Below, in pieces: positions 31,160 to 42,764 of a stretch of 64,000 nucleotides of DNA (its first letter is position 1; each line of letters starts with the position of its first letter). Location: assembly GCA_034231615.1 (NCBI GenBank), contig CM067302.1, positions 12,762,820 through 12,826,819 of the forward strand, given 5' to 3'. Position numbers and translations under genes: made by a program. The notes under the pieces are model-generated. The model ran no database searches. It saw only the letters and a list, made by a program, of their open reading frames with translations, and was not told the DNA's origin. The DNA is from Meghimatium bilineatum (Eukaryota > Mollusca > Gastropoda > Stylommatophora > Philomycidae).

Positions 31160-31580
31160 ATCAACAGATCTGAGATTCTTGATTAGAAACTGGCCTCACA
31201 GCAGATGGGGCATTCCCATAAGTGCTCCGCCCTCTGTTCCAGCAGCCATCCGAATTGATGGTGTATCGAGTCTGATGCCGCCGAAACAGACGTCGACATC
31301 AGGGCACAACTCTGGCCCTTGCGAAAGGTTTATTTGTTGTTCCGCCTACCCAAGCCGTGCCCATCCTAGTTCAAGCACAACGTCGGCCTTTCGTAACAAC
31401 ATAGTAACTGTTATCGAAGGTTACGACTACGGGGTTGTATAGATGACGTGCCATGAAGCTTCTATACGATGATAACCTCAATATAAAGGCATTTCTCTCT
31501 ACTAACGTTTCTGTTGCATGGGTGGTTTGTCTAGTGAACCATTGGTGAGACCCAAGGACGCAACTGCATGCTAAGATCTG
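31160..31580 (-). mobile_element. ACCA-607-related long repeat
   Basis: Near-identical order to 42360-42760: TAGAAACTGGCCTC, TTCCAGCAGCCATC, CAGGGCACAACTCT, GACGTGCCATGAAGCTTCTA, ACCATTGGTGAGACCCA. Only the last ~150 bp are shared with the 5' part of the 33-kb ACCA-607; the rest is a different 3' region. No protein recognised. Confidence 0.8.
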
Positions 31581-31856
31581 ACGAAGGTTTTATGAACTAG
31601 TCGGTCCAGACGTATATGCTGGTCTCCTGGCGGGACGTCGTGATCCCGGAATACTGCCACACCGGAATGCATCCAGTGACTTCAGGGACTAAACATGAAT
31701 CCATAACCCCTTTCCTCTTTAACACATCCATGTCTTGGAGACAGCAGACCATACACATTCGAGTATGATCTTGTTTACTCAACTGAGGAGGGTATATGCT
31801 TCTTTCAGAAATACTATAGGCTACTTGTACACAGCTAAAGATATTATTTTATTGTC

Positions 31857-32103
31857 AGCATCATCACCGACATCATTACCTAAATCATCACCGACATCAT
31901 CACCTAAATCATCACCGTCATCATCACCTAAATCATCACCGACATCATCACCTAAATCATCACCGACATCATCACCTAAATCATCACCGACATCATCACC
32001 TAAATCATCACCGACATCATCACCTAAATCATCACCGACATCATCACCTAAATCATCACCGACATCATCACCGACATCATCACCAACATCATCACCGAGA
32101 CAA
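31857..32103. repeat. Tandem array, 24-bp unit, about 10 copies
   Basis: Unit ACATCATCACCTAAATCATC plus ACCG, in frame as SSPTSSPK. Together with the next array it produces a 282-aa open frame (31735-32583) that is not a credible gene. Confidence 0.95.
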
Positions 32104-32204
32104 CTACCACAACGACATCAGTACTATCACCATCAACAGACACAACCACAATCTATGTTACAGATTTCATTTTCATCAGACCATCACTATCTGGTATCTG
32201 CCAC

Positions 32205-32535
32205 ATTAATGGACGATATACTGTCGCATGATACACTAATGAATGATATACTAATTGATGATACACTAATGGATGATATACTAATGGATGATATATTGAT
32301 GAATGATATACTAATGGATGATATACTAATGAATGATATATTGATGGATGATATACTAATATATGATATACTAATTGATGATATATTGATGGATGATATA
32401 CTAATATATGATATACTAATTGATGATATATTGATGGATGATATACTAATATATGATATACTAATGGATGACATACTAATTGATGATATACTAATATATG
32501 ATATACTAATATATGATATACTAAAGGATCGTACA
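32205..32535. repeat. Tandem array, 15-bp unit, about 21 copies
   Basis: GATGATATACTAATG with ATA/TGG/TTG variants forming a 45-bp higher-order pattern in the middle. Confidence 0.95.
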
Positions 32536-32582
32536 CTGATTAAAGCACATCAGACCGTCGCTACCTGGTATCAATCACATTA

Positions 32583-32692
32583 ATTGATGATATACTAACG
32601 GATGATATACTAACGGATGATATACTAACGGATGATATACTAATGGATGATATACTAACGGATGATATACTAACGGATGATATACTAACGAA
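32583..32692. repeat. Tandem array, 15-bp unit (GATGATATACTAACG), 7 copies
   Basis: A homogenised subtype of the previous array, separated from it by about 50 bp of sequence that also copies the boundary before it (CATCAGACC...GGTATC). Confidence 0.95.
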
Positions 32693-32694
32693 AG

Positions 32695-32896
32695 CACAAG
32701 CTGAAAACTCCCTCAGTCCACAGCCGTCATCGTCTTCCTCTGCCTCTTGGTGTCTCGATTTTCATGTTGTTTGCTCTTGCTACTGGGCAATATGAATATA
32801 GCATCATTCTCATTAAGTGGCCGAACTCTTTGTCCAATTATATCAATATATTTGACTACAGACGTTGTTTCAGAAATTCATGTAATCTCTTAATTT
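32695..32896 (-). mobile_element. LINE-D C-terminal part (interrupted)
   Basis: Minus strand: LMRMMLYSYCPVARANNMKI, ETPRGRGR, similar to FIRMILYWPAARASNMKMET at 11.28 kb. It continues at 33528-33612 after the ACCA-607 insertion. Confidence 0.7.
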
Positions 32897-32908
32897 AACA
32901 CACGATCT

Positions 32909-33515
32909 ACGCATGTGGTGGCGTCTGTGGGTCTCACCAATGGCCCACTAGACATACCACCCATGCAGCAGAAAACCTTAGTGGATGACATGCCGTTATA
33001 TTGAGATTATCTTCTTAGAGAAGCTTCATGGCACGTCTTCTATACAGTTATGATTTTGTTTTGTTGTTGAAATGTGTTTCATGTTTACCTGAATATATAT
33101 GTATGCACCTTCTGTGGTTGGGAGGGAGCCAGAGATGTACTGTCCAGCACTGGGGAGGAGGAAACTGACATTACTGTTTTTCCTATGGCTGAGGCCCATC
33201 ATAGAGGCACAGTGACTCAGGACGTGACAATTCTTTTGACTTGAACATTTGGTTGCATGCCTGGAGCAATAGAGAATTTCGGCATAACCAGTAGTCAATT
33301 GGTGGCGGGGAATGAGCACAGTGAACCCTAACTTGGCTTCAGTGGCTAGGAGTAGTGCATAAGTTGAAACCTACCTTCCTGAAGGTGTGATAGTTATTCT
33401 CTGGCTCTGTCTCGGGGTGGGCCGAAAATCCACATACTTCCCAGCAATATAATGCCATTTAATGGCATTAGGTCAAAGGGCATGAGCCCATGGACCGCTG
33501 GATCAGCAACCAACC
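32909..33515 (+). mobile_element. ACCA-607, complete insertion with 12-bp target duplication
   Basis: 607 bp between AACACACGATCT (32897-32908) and AACACACAATCT (33516-33527; one mismatch). It ends GGTCAAAGGGCATGAGCCCA then (ACCA)n. The same 3' tip follows the LINE-H C-terminus at 57.66 kb, so LINE-H probably mobilises it. No coding sequence recognised. Confidence 0.87.
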
Positions 33516-33527
33516 AACACACAATCT

Positions 33528-33612
33528 CTTGTTCTATTGGCTGCTTTTCTTAGACATCTCATTTCACACATAGTAAGCGTTCTGTCTTGTGTTTTAGTCA
33601 GTGTCCACGACT
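33528..33612 (-). mobile_element. LINE-D, upstream part of the interrupted copy
   Basis: Minus strand: CQSWTLTKTQDRTLTMCEMR, CLRKAANRT, the block that should precede 32695-32896. Confidence 0.75.
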
Positions 33613-33937
33613 GACATCATCATCATCATCATCAAGTGCCATCTTAGCAACGAAGGTTCGCTGCATTAGATCTCCAACATCTCCTGTCTCTTGTCTTGGT
33701 GATGCACTCTACTAGACTGTAACCTATCCATCTTGTGATATCTTGTGATATCCTGTCCATTTAATCATGTTTCCGCTGCACTTACATTCTTGCCTACCTC
33801 TTATTTCTGACTATCGGTTCTAAATTCAAGTAAATTTTTACACATTGTCATTTCTTTGAACTTGTTTTGGGAATATATTACATGTTTGTTCTTTATTTAC
33901 TTCAATATTTCTTTTTTTCACGTGAAGTTCTGATAAA

Positions 33938-34002
33938 ACCTCTTTGTTTAATAAAACCTCTTTGTTTGATAAAACCTCTTTGTTTGATAAAACCTCTTTC
34001 CA
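33938..34002. repeat. 19-bp tandem repeat, about 3.5 copies, inside LINE-A coding
   Basis: AAAACCTCTTTGTTTGATA repeats where intact LINE-A has one NKEVLKTLNMKK segment; on the minus strand it reads (LSNKEV)-type repeats. Confidence 0.9.
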
Positions 34003-34372
34003 TGAAATCTTCCTCATTTCTTCTCTATATCCACGTCTCAAAGGAATCATTTCTATCTTCTAGCTGTATATGTACATTATCCATGTTTCTGAACAATATA
34101 TATAGAATAGATGTAGCATTTTAAAATTGATTTAAAAAAAAATGATTTGCTTAGGTGGTCATTTTGATCTTGAGTTATTGAGAGTATTTTTGTTATCCAT
34201 TATTATTCACTGTACACTTCTGTTTCACGTCTACCATCATTTATAATCATATGTCCGAAATACAGGTATTTGAATACTTGCTGTAGTATCTCTTAATGTA
34301 TTTGTTTGTTTAGCGTTTTGTCCTCTTTGATCTTGTTGATTATCATTTTTTTGGTTTACTTGACATTGATAT

Positions 34373-34818
34373 TGAATTATAAAATGCTACATCTATTCCA
34401 TATTAATGTATGGCTCAGAAACATGGACGCTAAATAAACAATTAGAAGACAAAATTGATGCCTTTGAGATGTGGGTATATAGAAGAATGGGGAGAACATC
34501 ATGGAAAGAGAAGAAGACAAATAAAGAGGTGCTAAAGAAATTAATATGAAGAAAGAACTACTAAGAGAAATAAAGATCAGGCAAATAAAATACTTTGGAC
34601 ACATTAAAAGACATGACACCTTATTGAAGACCTTACTTGAGGGTAAAATCAAAGGGAAGCGAGCAAGAGGTAGGCAGAGATACAAGTGGGAGAGTAACAT
34701 TACACGATGGACAGGTTACAGTCTAGCAGAGTGCACCACCAAGACAAGAGACAGGAGATGTTGGAGATACGTTGCAGCCAACCTTCGTTGCGGAGACGGC
34801 ACTTGATGATGATGATGA
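34373..34818 (+). mobile_element. LINE-A, young 5'-truncated copy nested in an old LINE-A
   Basis: Same C-terminal region as 16976-17413 with one small deletion (frame split near 34540), ending RDRRCWRYVAANLRCGDGT then (GAT)n. TGATAT at 34367-34372 and 34819-34824 may be the target duplication. Opposite orientation to its host. Confidence 0.87.
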
Positions 34819-34936
34819 TGATATCTAGTCCAAAATCTCTTGCTTGATTTGTCTGATCTAATAGTCTTTGTAACTCCTTTCACTTTTTTCTAAGAGAACT
34901 GTGCCATCTGCATATAGTAGATTATTTATTACTGTC

Positions 34937-35225
34937 CCAATCTTCTTCTTCATCTTCTGCGTTCGTTCTCAAACTCCTGCAGATCAGCAGGATGTAGTCC
35001 GGAGAACAAAATGCATTGCGTTATGGTTTACAGCATTGCTGCGATATCTGCGCATTTCGGCCAGATACATCCGACTTCAGCATGGCTTTGGGTCACTGAA
35101 CCTATATGGGATGGGACAGCCAACTCCATACCATAACCTCCTTAGTCGCCTCGTACGACATGCGTGGAAGGTAAACAGTGTTGCTATTCTTTGCTCCCCT
35201 TTCGGGCCGCGACAACACACGGGCG
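34937..35225 (-). mobile_element. GAA-long nested in LINE-A
   Basis: Full length, tail on the left. ACTGTC at 34931-34936 and 35226-35231 flanks it, and the host LINE-A is continuous across the gap. Confidence 0.87.
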
Positions 35226-35281
35226 ACTGTCTCATTGAACTTGAGCACAGGTATTATTTCTATTTGTTAAAAAAATGTATT

Positions 35282-35438
35282 TTTCTTCTTCTTCAGCGTT
35301 CATTCTCAAACTCCCGCTGGATGTCTCTTGTAGCAGGACCATGGTCCTACTAGATTTAGCAGGATGTAGTCCAGAGAATGGAAATGCGTTGTGTCGCCCT
35401 TTTATTTGCGCCAATGACCCGACACATCCGTCTTCGGC
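35282..35438 (-). mobile_element. GAA-short nested in LINE-A, 13-bp target duplication
   Basis: Flanked by AAAAAAATGTATT at 35269-35281 and 35439-35451. Contains the internal palindrome TAGCAGGACCATGGTCCTAC. Confidence 0.9.
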
Positions 35439-35502
35439 AAAAAAATGTATTCAATGTAGATGATAATTAAAATGGGTAGTAAAACATATTAATAATATAT
35501 CA

Positions 35503-35690
35503 TCATCATCATCAAGTGCCGTCTTCGCAACGAAGGTTGGCTGCAACGTATCTCCAACATCTCCTGTCTCTTGTCTTGATGGTGCACTCTGCTAGACTGT
35601 AACCTGTCCATCGTGTAATGTTACTCTCCCACTTGTATCTCTGCCTACCTCTTGCTCGCTTCCCTTTGACTTTACCCTCAAGTAAATAAT
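35503..35690 (-). mobile_element. LINE-A 3' fragment
   Basis: Minus strand: LLEGKVKGKRARGRQRYKWE, SNITRWTGYSLAECTIKTRD, RRCWRYVAANLRCEDGT, with (ATC)n tail at 35501-35512. Very short, little decayed. Confidence 0.87.
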
Positions 35691-35814
35691 ATATCAAAGC
35701 ATATCAAAAAAATGTAACATACAATGCAATGGAATAATATCAAAGTATACACGAGTTCATGTCATAGGATGTTATTCTGAGTCAATCCATCTTTATTGAT
35801 CAAAGCAAGGAGGT

Positions 35815-36000
35815 AAACAAAAGAAATCAAGATAAGCTGGAGGCAATTGAGATGTGGTTGTTGAGAATAATTATGAAAATGTAATGGACAGCAAAAGAAA
35901 CTAATGTAGAAGTCCTCAGAGATGTTGGGAGTAAAAAGATAAATCATAGAAAACAACTGGTAGCAGACAGTCAAGGATTTCAGTGCATGTGATGAAAAAA
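35815..36000 (+). mobile_element. RT C-terminal scrap of another LINE subfamily
   Basis: Plus strand: DKLEAIEMWLLRIIMKM, stop, WTAKETNVEVLRDVGSKKIN, HRKQLVADSQGF, resembling the (K/R)LEAFEMWCYRRMLRI..W block that LINE RTs share. Confidence 0.6.
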
Positions 36001-36499
36001 GCAAAATTTTAACATTTAGTAACCACCAGAAAGATTAAATACAGAAAAGACTGAGAAAGATAAAGAGAGAAATTTCTGGATGAGTTGTCACTGTGACGTA
36101 AGAAAAAAGTGTCCCAAACTGAACTTATTAATAACACAAGAGAAAGAGAGTTATGAAGAAACATGATCGCATACGCCATTCAACATGACACTTAATTGAT
36201 TTAATAAAATATAGAAGTTGATAATATATTTTATTGGCCTTTCGAATTCTTGTTTCAATCTCTATGGTCATTATTCCGTTGTTTGAACATACATGACACC
36301 AGAAAAAAAAAACAAAGAAATAAACACGAAATGTAATAGCTGGATGGTCAGCGTGGCATGCAAGAAAGGCACAGACGGAAATAATTAACAACACTCATGT
36401 CCGTGAGCTGTGAAGTGACAGGGCTGATCAGGCTATTCCGCAAATCAGTTGATTGCTTGAAATATTCCTTTACAAATCCTGTACTTGTAATTCAACGGC

Positions 36500-36895
36500 A
36501 TCCTAGAAAAGACATGTCATCCAAGAAAGGACATGACATCCTAGAAAAGACATGACATCCTAGAAAAGACATGACATCCTAGAAAAGACATGACATCCTA
36601 GAAAAGACATGACATCCTAGAAAAGACATTACATCCTAGAAAAGACATGTCATCCAAGAAAGGACATGACATCCTAGAAAAGACATGACATCCTAGAAAA
36701 GACATGACATCCTAGAAAAGACATGTCATCCAAGAAAGGACATGACATCCTAGAAAAAACATGGCATCCTAGAAAGGACATGACATCCTAGAAAGGACAT
36801 GACATCCTAGAAAAGACATGGCATCCTAGAAAGGACATGGCATCCTAGAAAGGACATGGCATCCTAGAAAAGACATGGCATCCTAGAAAGGACAA
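36500..36895. repeat. Tandem array, 19-bp unit, about 20 copies
   Basis: GACATGACATCCTAGAAAA with CATGTCATCCAAGAAAGG and CATGGCATCC variants; a longer pattern (CATCCAAGAAAGGACATGAC) recurs three times. Confidence 0.95.
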
Positions 36896-36984
36896 TAATG
36901 GAGGAAATGATTACATGTCAAGATAAACAAAAATAGGTAGATGTGTTACAAAAATAAAACATAAAATAACCTAACCCCGAGATA

Positions 36985-37850
36985 CAGACGACGTTTCGAC
37001 TAAAAAACTTTCATCAGGGCAAACAAAAGAAAACAGTATAACGAATCTTACATTGAGACAAACGTGGTTATGATGGGTAGGAAACAAAAGGAGAGATAGC
37101 GAATAGATATAGGAGGAAGCAAAGATAGAGCAGCATAGCAGGAAGGAAGAGGGTACGAGGAGAAGAAGTGAGGAGGGGAAAGTGTACAGAAGGAGGTGAG
37201 GAGCCAATACATGGCCACATAATAAAGATATACCAACTAGAAGATGGACTAAAGATATCAAAGATCACCCCAACACACTCACATAATCTGTATGATTAAC
37301 TGAAGAATAGCGGAGTTTGAAATAACTGTGGTAACCTCGACATCCTGTCCAAGATACTACGAATGATTTATTGTAATTACAAATCGACAAAGATCTTGAC
37401 AATAGAGGGTTTGGCGTTTCATTTCTATATTAAAACTATAAGACTAACATCACTAATGGCCGACGACAATAATAACAACCAATCGTAGAGTGAGGAGTTG
37501 GTTAAATAAACAAGTCACGTGATCGTAAAACTAAATCATGATTGGTTACTGTTCGATTGATTCTTTGCGCTGTACAATTTTGGGTTTTTTTTTTAAAAGT
37601 TGATGTATTGGACTTTGGCGTAAAGTGGCGATCAGTTCTACGGGCAAAATTGATCAAGACTTAATGGAAACCAATGTCACATGGGGTCCTGTAGACAGAA
37701 TCGTTCTTAGAGAGAAGGGTGGAGTGGTGAAGTCGTTGAGGGAGGGTATTTATGTGAGTACAATTGAGAGTTGACAGAACGAGTCTGGCAAAATGACGAA
37801 ATTTAAGTGTATGCAATATTTGGTAGTCGGAGAAATGTGAGGTAGATAAT
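36985..37850. other. No gene; dispersed motif at 36985-37015
   Basis: GACGTTTCGACTAAAAAACT then TTCATCAGGGCA is a relative of the palindrome arms at 2787-3122. The rest is purine-rich (37080-37200) or unrecognised. Confidence 0.4.
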
Positions 37851-37854
37851 GGTG

Positions 37855-38595
37855 AGGGAATGTGTTGGTAGATTATTCGGTGGGGGAACTTAGTTAAAAA
37901 GTGTGCATGTGTTGTGAGAGAATGTTGCAGGGGTGGATCATGTTAGTATGTGTTTATACGAAAATGTGTGGGAGAGAATGTGTGTGAGAGAGAGAATATG
38001 CATGAAGGGGAATGTGTGTGGAGTGAGCGTGTGTTGGAGTGAATGTGTGTGACAGAGAATGTGTGTGGGAGGGAATGTATGTGTGGGTGATAACGTGTGG
38101 ACAGGAACGTGGATGAGAGAGAATATGTGTGAGAGAGAATATGTGTGTGAGAGAATGTGTGTGTAAGAGAATGTGTGTGTGAGAGAATGTGTGTGTGAGA
38201 GAATGTGTGTGTGAGAGAATGTGTGTGTGAGAGAATGTTTGTGTGAGAGAATGTGTGTGTGAGAGAATGTGTGTGTGAGAGAATATGTGTGAGAGGATGT
38301 GTGTGTGACAGAATGTGTGTGTGAGAGAATATGTGTGTGAGAGAATATGTGTGTGAGAGAATGTGTGTGTGAGAGAATGTGTGTGTGAGAGAATATGTGT
38401 GAGAGAATGTGTGTGTGAGAGAATGTGTGTGTGAGAGAATGTGTGTGTGATGGATAATGTTTGTGGAAGGAAATGTGTGTAAGAGGAAATGTGTGTGGGA
38501 GGAATTGTATAGGGGAATGTGTGTGGGTGGCATTGTGTGTGAGAGAACTGTGTGAAAGAATATGTCTGTGGGAGAGCATGTGTGCGGGAGACAAT
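37855..38595. repeat. Tandem array, 14-bp unit (TGTGTGTGAGAGAA), with degenerate edges
   Basis: Core 38100-38450 is regular; the edges are looser. Stop-free on the minus strand in two frames as (S/L-THTFSHTHIL)n, an artefact. A (TA)n follows at 38598-38612. Confidence 0.93.
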
Positions 38596-38755
38596 GGTAT
38601 ATATATATATATAGAAGTTTTAGATAAATGACGAATAACGAGACAGAACTACAAAAGACAGTGAGTTTTATTAAGGAGACAGAATTACAGATATAGACAT
38701 GTTTCAAGTGAACGAAAGAAGAAGAAGAAGAACAAGTTAGTTTCTGAAGAAAATA

Positions 38756-41700
38756 TCAAATATCAATAAACCCATAGCCATTCAGGGCCGTAGAAGTACC
38801 ACATTGGATGCATCGACACACAGATTCAGGGCCGTAGAAGTACCACATTGGATACATGGACACACAGATTCAGGGCCGTAGAGGTACCACATTGGATGCA
38901 CCGACACACATATTCAGGGCCGCAGAAGTACCACATTGGATGCATCGACACACAGATTCAGGGCCGTAGAAGTACCACATTGGATGAATCGACTCACAGA
39001 TTCAGGGACGTAGAAGTACCACATTGGATGCATCGACTCGCAGATTCAGGGCCCTAGAAGTACCACATTGGATGCATCGACTCGCAGATTCAGGGCCGTA
39101 GAAGTACCACATTGGATGCATCGACTCACAGATTCAGGGCCGTAGAAGTACCACATTGGATGCATGGACACACAGATTCAAGGCCGCAGAAGTACCACAT
39201 TGTATGCATCGACTCACAGATTCAAGGCCGCAGAAGTACCACATTGGATGCATCGACTCACAGATTCAGGGCCGTAGAAGTACCACATTGGATGCATCGA
39301 CTCACAGATTCAGGGCCGTAGAAGTACCACATTGGATGCATCGACTCACAGATTCAGGGCCGTAGAAGTACCACATTGGATGCATCGACTCACAGATTCA
39401 GGGCCGTAGAAGTACCACATTGGATGCATCGACTCACAGATTCAAGGCCGCAGAAGTACCACATTGGATGCATCGACTCACAGATTCAGGGCCGTAGAAG
39501 TACCACATTGGATGCATCGACTCACAGATTAAGGCCGCAGAAGTACCACATTGGATGCATCGACTCACAGATTCAGGGCCGTAGAAGTACCACATTGGAT
39601 GCATCGACTCACAGATTCAGGGCCGTAGAAGTACCACATTGGATGCATCGACTCACAGATTCAAGGCCGCAGAAGTACCACATTGGATGCATCGACTCAC
39701 AGATTCAGGGCCGTAGAAGTACCACATTGGATGCATCGACTCACAGATTCAGGGCCGTAGAAGTACCACATTGGATGCATCGACTCACAGATTCAGGGCC
39801 GTAGAAGTACCACATTGGATGCATCGACTCACAGATTCAAGGCGGCAGAAGTACCACATTGGATGCATCGACTCACAGATTCAAGGCTGCAGAAGTACCA
39901 CATTGGATGCATCGACTCACAGATTCAAGGCCGCAGAAGTACCACATTGGATGCATCGACACACAGATTCAGGGCCGTAGAATTATTACCACATTGGATG
40001 CATCGACTCTCAGATTCAAGGCCGCAGAAGTACCACATTGGATGCATCGACTCACAGATTCAGGGCTGTAGAAGTACCACATTGGATGCATCGACTCTCA
40101 GATTCAAGGCCGCAGAAGTACCACATTGGATGCATCGACTCACAGACTCAGGGCCGTAGAAGTACCACATTGGATGCATCGACACACAGATTCAGGGCCG
40201 TAGAATTACCACATTGGATGCATCGACTCTCAGATTCAAGGCCGCAGAAGTACCACATTGGATGCATCGACTCACAGATTCAGGGCCGTAGAAGTACCAC
40301 ATTGGATGCATCGACTCTCAGATTCAAGGCCGCAGAAGTACCACATTGGATGCATCGACTCACAGATTCAGGGCCGTAGAAGTACCACATTGGATGCATC
40401 GACTCACAGATTCAGGGCCGTAGAAGTACCACATTGGATGCATCGACTCACAGATTCAGGGCCGTAGAAGTACCACATTGGATGCATCGACTCACAGATT
40501 CAAGGCCGCAGAAGTACCACATTGGATGCATCGACTCACAGATTCAAGGCCGCAGAAGTACCACATTGGATGCATCGACTCACAGATTCAAGGCCGCAGA
40601 AGTACCACATTGGATGCATCGACACACAGATTCAGGGCCGTAGAATTACCACATTGGATGCATCGACTCTCAGATTCAAGGCCGCAGAAGTACCACATTG
40701 GATGCATCGACTCACAGATTCAGGGCCGTAGAAGTACCACATTGGATGCATCGACTCTCAGATTCAAGGCCGCAGAAGTACCACATTGGATGCATCGACT
40801 CACAGACTCAGGGCCGTAGAAGTACCACATTGGATGCATCGACACACAGATTCAGGGCCGTAGAATTACCACATTGGATGCATCGACTCTCAGATTCAAG
40901 GCCGCAGAAGTACCACATTGGATGCATCGACTCACAGATTCAGGGCCGTAGAAGTACCACATTGGATGCATCGACTCACAGATTCAAGGCCGCAGAAGTA
41001 CCACATTGGATGCATCGACTCACAGATTCAAGGCCGCAGAAGTACCACATTGGATGCATCGACTCACAGATTCAAGGCCGCAGAAGTACCACATTGGATG
41101 CATCGACACACAGATTCAGGGCTGTAGAATTACCACATTGGATGCATCGACTCTCAGATTCAAGGCCGCAGAAGTACCACATTGGATGCATCGACTCACA
41201 GATTCAGGGCCGTAGAAGTACCACATTGGATGCATCGACTCTCAGATTCAAGGCCGCAGAAGTACCACATTGGATGCATCGACTCACAGACTCAGGGCCG
41301 TAGAAGTACCACATTGGATGCATCGACACACAGATTCAGGGCCGTAGAATTACCACATTGGATGCATCGACTCTCAGATTCAAGGCCGCAGAAGTACCAC
41401 ATTGGATGCATCGACTCACAGATTCAGGGCCGTAGAAGTACCACATTTGATGCATCGACTCTCAGATTCAAGGCCGCAGAAGTACCACATTGGATGCATC
41501 GACTCACAGACTCAGGGCCGTAGAAGTACCACATTGGATGCATCGTCTCACAGATTCAGGGCCGTAGAAGTACCACATTGGATGCATCGACTCACAGATT
41601 CAGGGCCGTAGAAGTACCACATTGGTATCAACAATACACTATGTCCTCCAACGATTCAGCAATGCAGATGATTAATGAAAACCTCCACTTGTCCAGTTCT

Positions 41701-41885
41701 CAATGCTATCTTTCCATAATTGTGTTCTCCCTCCTCTTTGCTTCTACATCCCTCGAGTGTTCGACTGTTCAATCAAGTGTCGTTTTTCAGAAGGAATTAT
41801 GTCGGCATCCATGTCCAGACCACGAAAGTTTTCGTTTCTTTTAATAGTGTAATATTTCAGAAGTCGAAATGTTTAACTGGTGTCG
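38756..41885 (-). mobile_element. LINE-C copy whose 3' end has expanded into a 44-bp satellite
   Basis: The left edge AATATCAATAAACCCATAGC then CATTCAGGG equals the LINE-C 3' end at 1925-1955. To the right of the array (41625-41885) LINE-C resumes: TGTCCTCCAACGATTCAGC, TTCTACATCCCTCGAGTGTT, AAGTGTCGTTTTTCAGAAGG, ATGTCCAGACCACGAAAGTT, in the same order as 1980-2190, with many substitutions. So the array lies inside the element. Confidence 0.82.
38781..41625. repeat. 44-bp tandem array, about 64 copies
   Basis: Unit TTCAGGGCCGTAGAAGTACC plus ACATTGGATGCATCGACTCA and CAGA. Two main types, CAGGGCCGTAGAAG and CAAGGCCGCAGAAG. From about 40000 to 41500 further variants (GAATTACC, GACTCTCAG, CAGACTCAGG) recur at 220-bp steps, i.e. 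five-unit higher-order repeats. Three units make 132 bp, so frames are open except where CCG-TAG occurs; the many 69-201 aa frames are artefacts. Confidence 0.97.
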
Positions 41886-41899
41886 CCCACCTCCTCTTT

Positions 41900-42035
41900 A
41901 ATTATCCTAACAATATAATACAAGTATATTATAACAATATAATATATACGTATAAATATCACAAATAAAAGTATATTATAAATATATAAAGTATATTATT
42001 ATATTATAAAAATATATATGCGTAAATATCACAAA
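41900..42035. repeat. AT-rich imperfect repeats
   Basis: ATAAATATCACAAATAAAA and TATATTATAA phrases recur two to three times. Confidence 0.6.
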
Positions 42036-42165
42036 TAAAAAAATTAAAAAAACTCACCCTGTATACAACGTGTGGATAAACAATGACATACGACCGTTAT
42101 CAAACAAACCAATTGCAAACTCCCAGCAACTCCCTAACGGGAGAAATGCAGTATTGAGAGTTTAA
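42036..42165 (+). mobile_element. tSINE-5 body without head
   Basis: CTCACCCTGTATACAACGTG to AAATGCAGTATTGAGAG follows the body of the tSINE-5 at 11623-11832. Confidence 0.6.
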
Positions 42166-42359
42166 ATTTTAAAAAAAACTAGCCAATATTACTGAATATC
42201 AATCAACCAAACGTGCCATATTCCAAAAAAGAAATTTAAAAAAAAACAACAACAGCAAATCGTTATTCAATCTTTCGACCATTAACAACATAACCAGAGA
42301 AAAGACAATAGGTGTTTGTATATAGATAATTGTATACCACTAAGGCAAGAGAGAGTCTT

Positions 42360-42760
42360 TATTCTTTATTAGAAACTGGCCTCGTAGCACGTGGTGCATT
42401 ATCATAAGTGTTCCGCCCTCTGTTCCAGCAGCCATCTGACTCGATGGTGTTTCGAGTCTAATGCTGCCGAAACAGATGTCGACATCAGGGCACAACTCTG
42501 ATCCGCGCGACAGGTTTCTTTGTTGTTCCGCCCACCCTTGCCGTGCGTGTCCTAGTTCAATCACAACGTCGGCCTATCTGAACAACATGGTAACTGTTAT
42601 TTAAGGTTAAGACTACGGGATTGTATAGATGACGTGCCATGAAGCTTCTATTAGAAGATAACCTCAATATAAAGGCATGTCATCTGCTAAGGTTTTCTGT
42701 TGCATGGTTGGTTTGTCTAGTGGGCCATTGGTGAGACCCAAAGACCCAGCCGCATGCGCT
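42360..42760 (-). mobile_element. ACCA-607-related long repeat
   Basis: Second copy of the 31160-31580 repeat, about 85 percent alike by eye. It begins with TAGAAACTGGCCTC and ends near GCCGCATGCGCT. Confidence 0.8.
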
Positions 42761-42764
42761 AAAA

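Larger units (their letters stand above)
33612..35460 (-). mobile_element. LINE-A, old copy hosting three younger insertions
   Basis: (CAT)n tail at 33616-33632, then decayed LINE-A: RISWKEVLSNKEVLSNKEVL at 33.9-34.0 kb, the region up to 34372, then 34819-34936 with the sequence around the active site (CTGTGCCATCTGCATATAGT), and short remnants at 35226-35281 and after 35438. The gaps are a plus-strand LINE-A, a GAA-long and a GAA-short. Confidence 0.8.

Noticed and set aside
31735-32583. 282-aa Ser/Pro-rich then Asp/Ile-rich protein
   Set aside because: Made almost entirely of the 24-bp and 15-bp arrays; the first ~40 residues come from unrelated spacer.
37938-38707. His/Ser/Thr-rich 218- and 254-aa proteins
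   Set aside because: Two frames over the same 14-bp array on the minus strand.
38848-41611. Multiple 69-201 aa frames
   Set aside because: All are the 44-bp satellite; frame ends depend only on which unit variant supplies a TAG.
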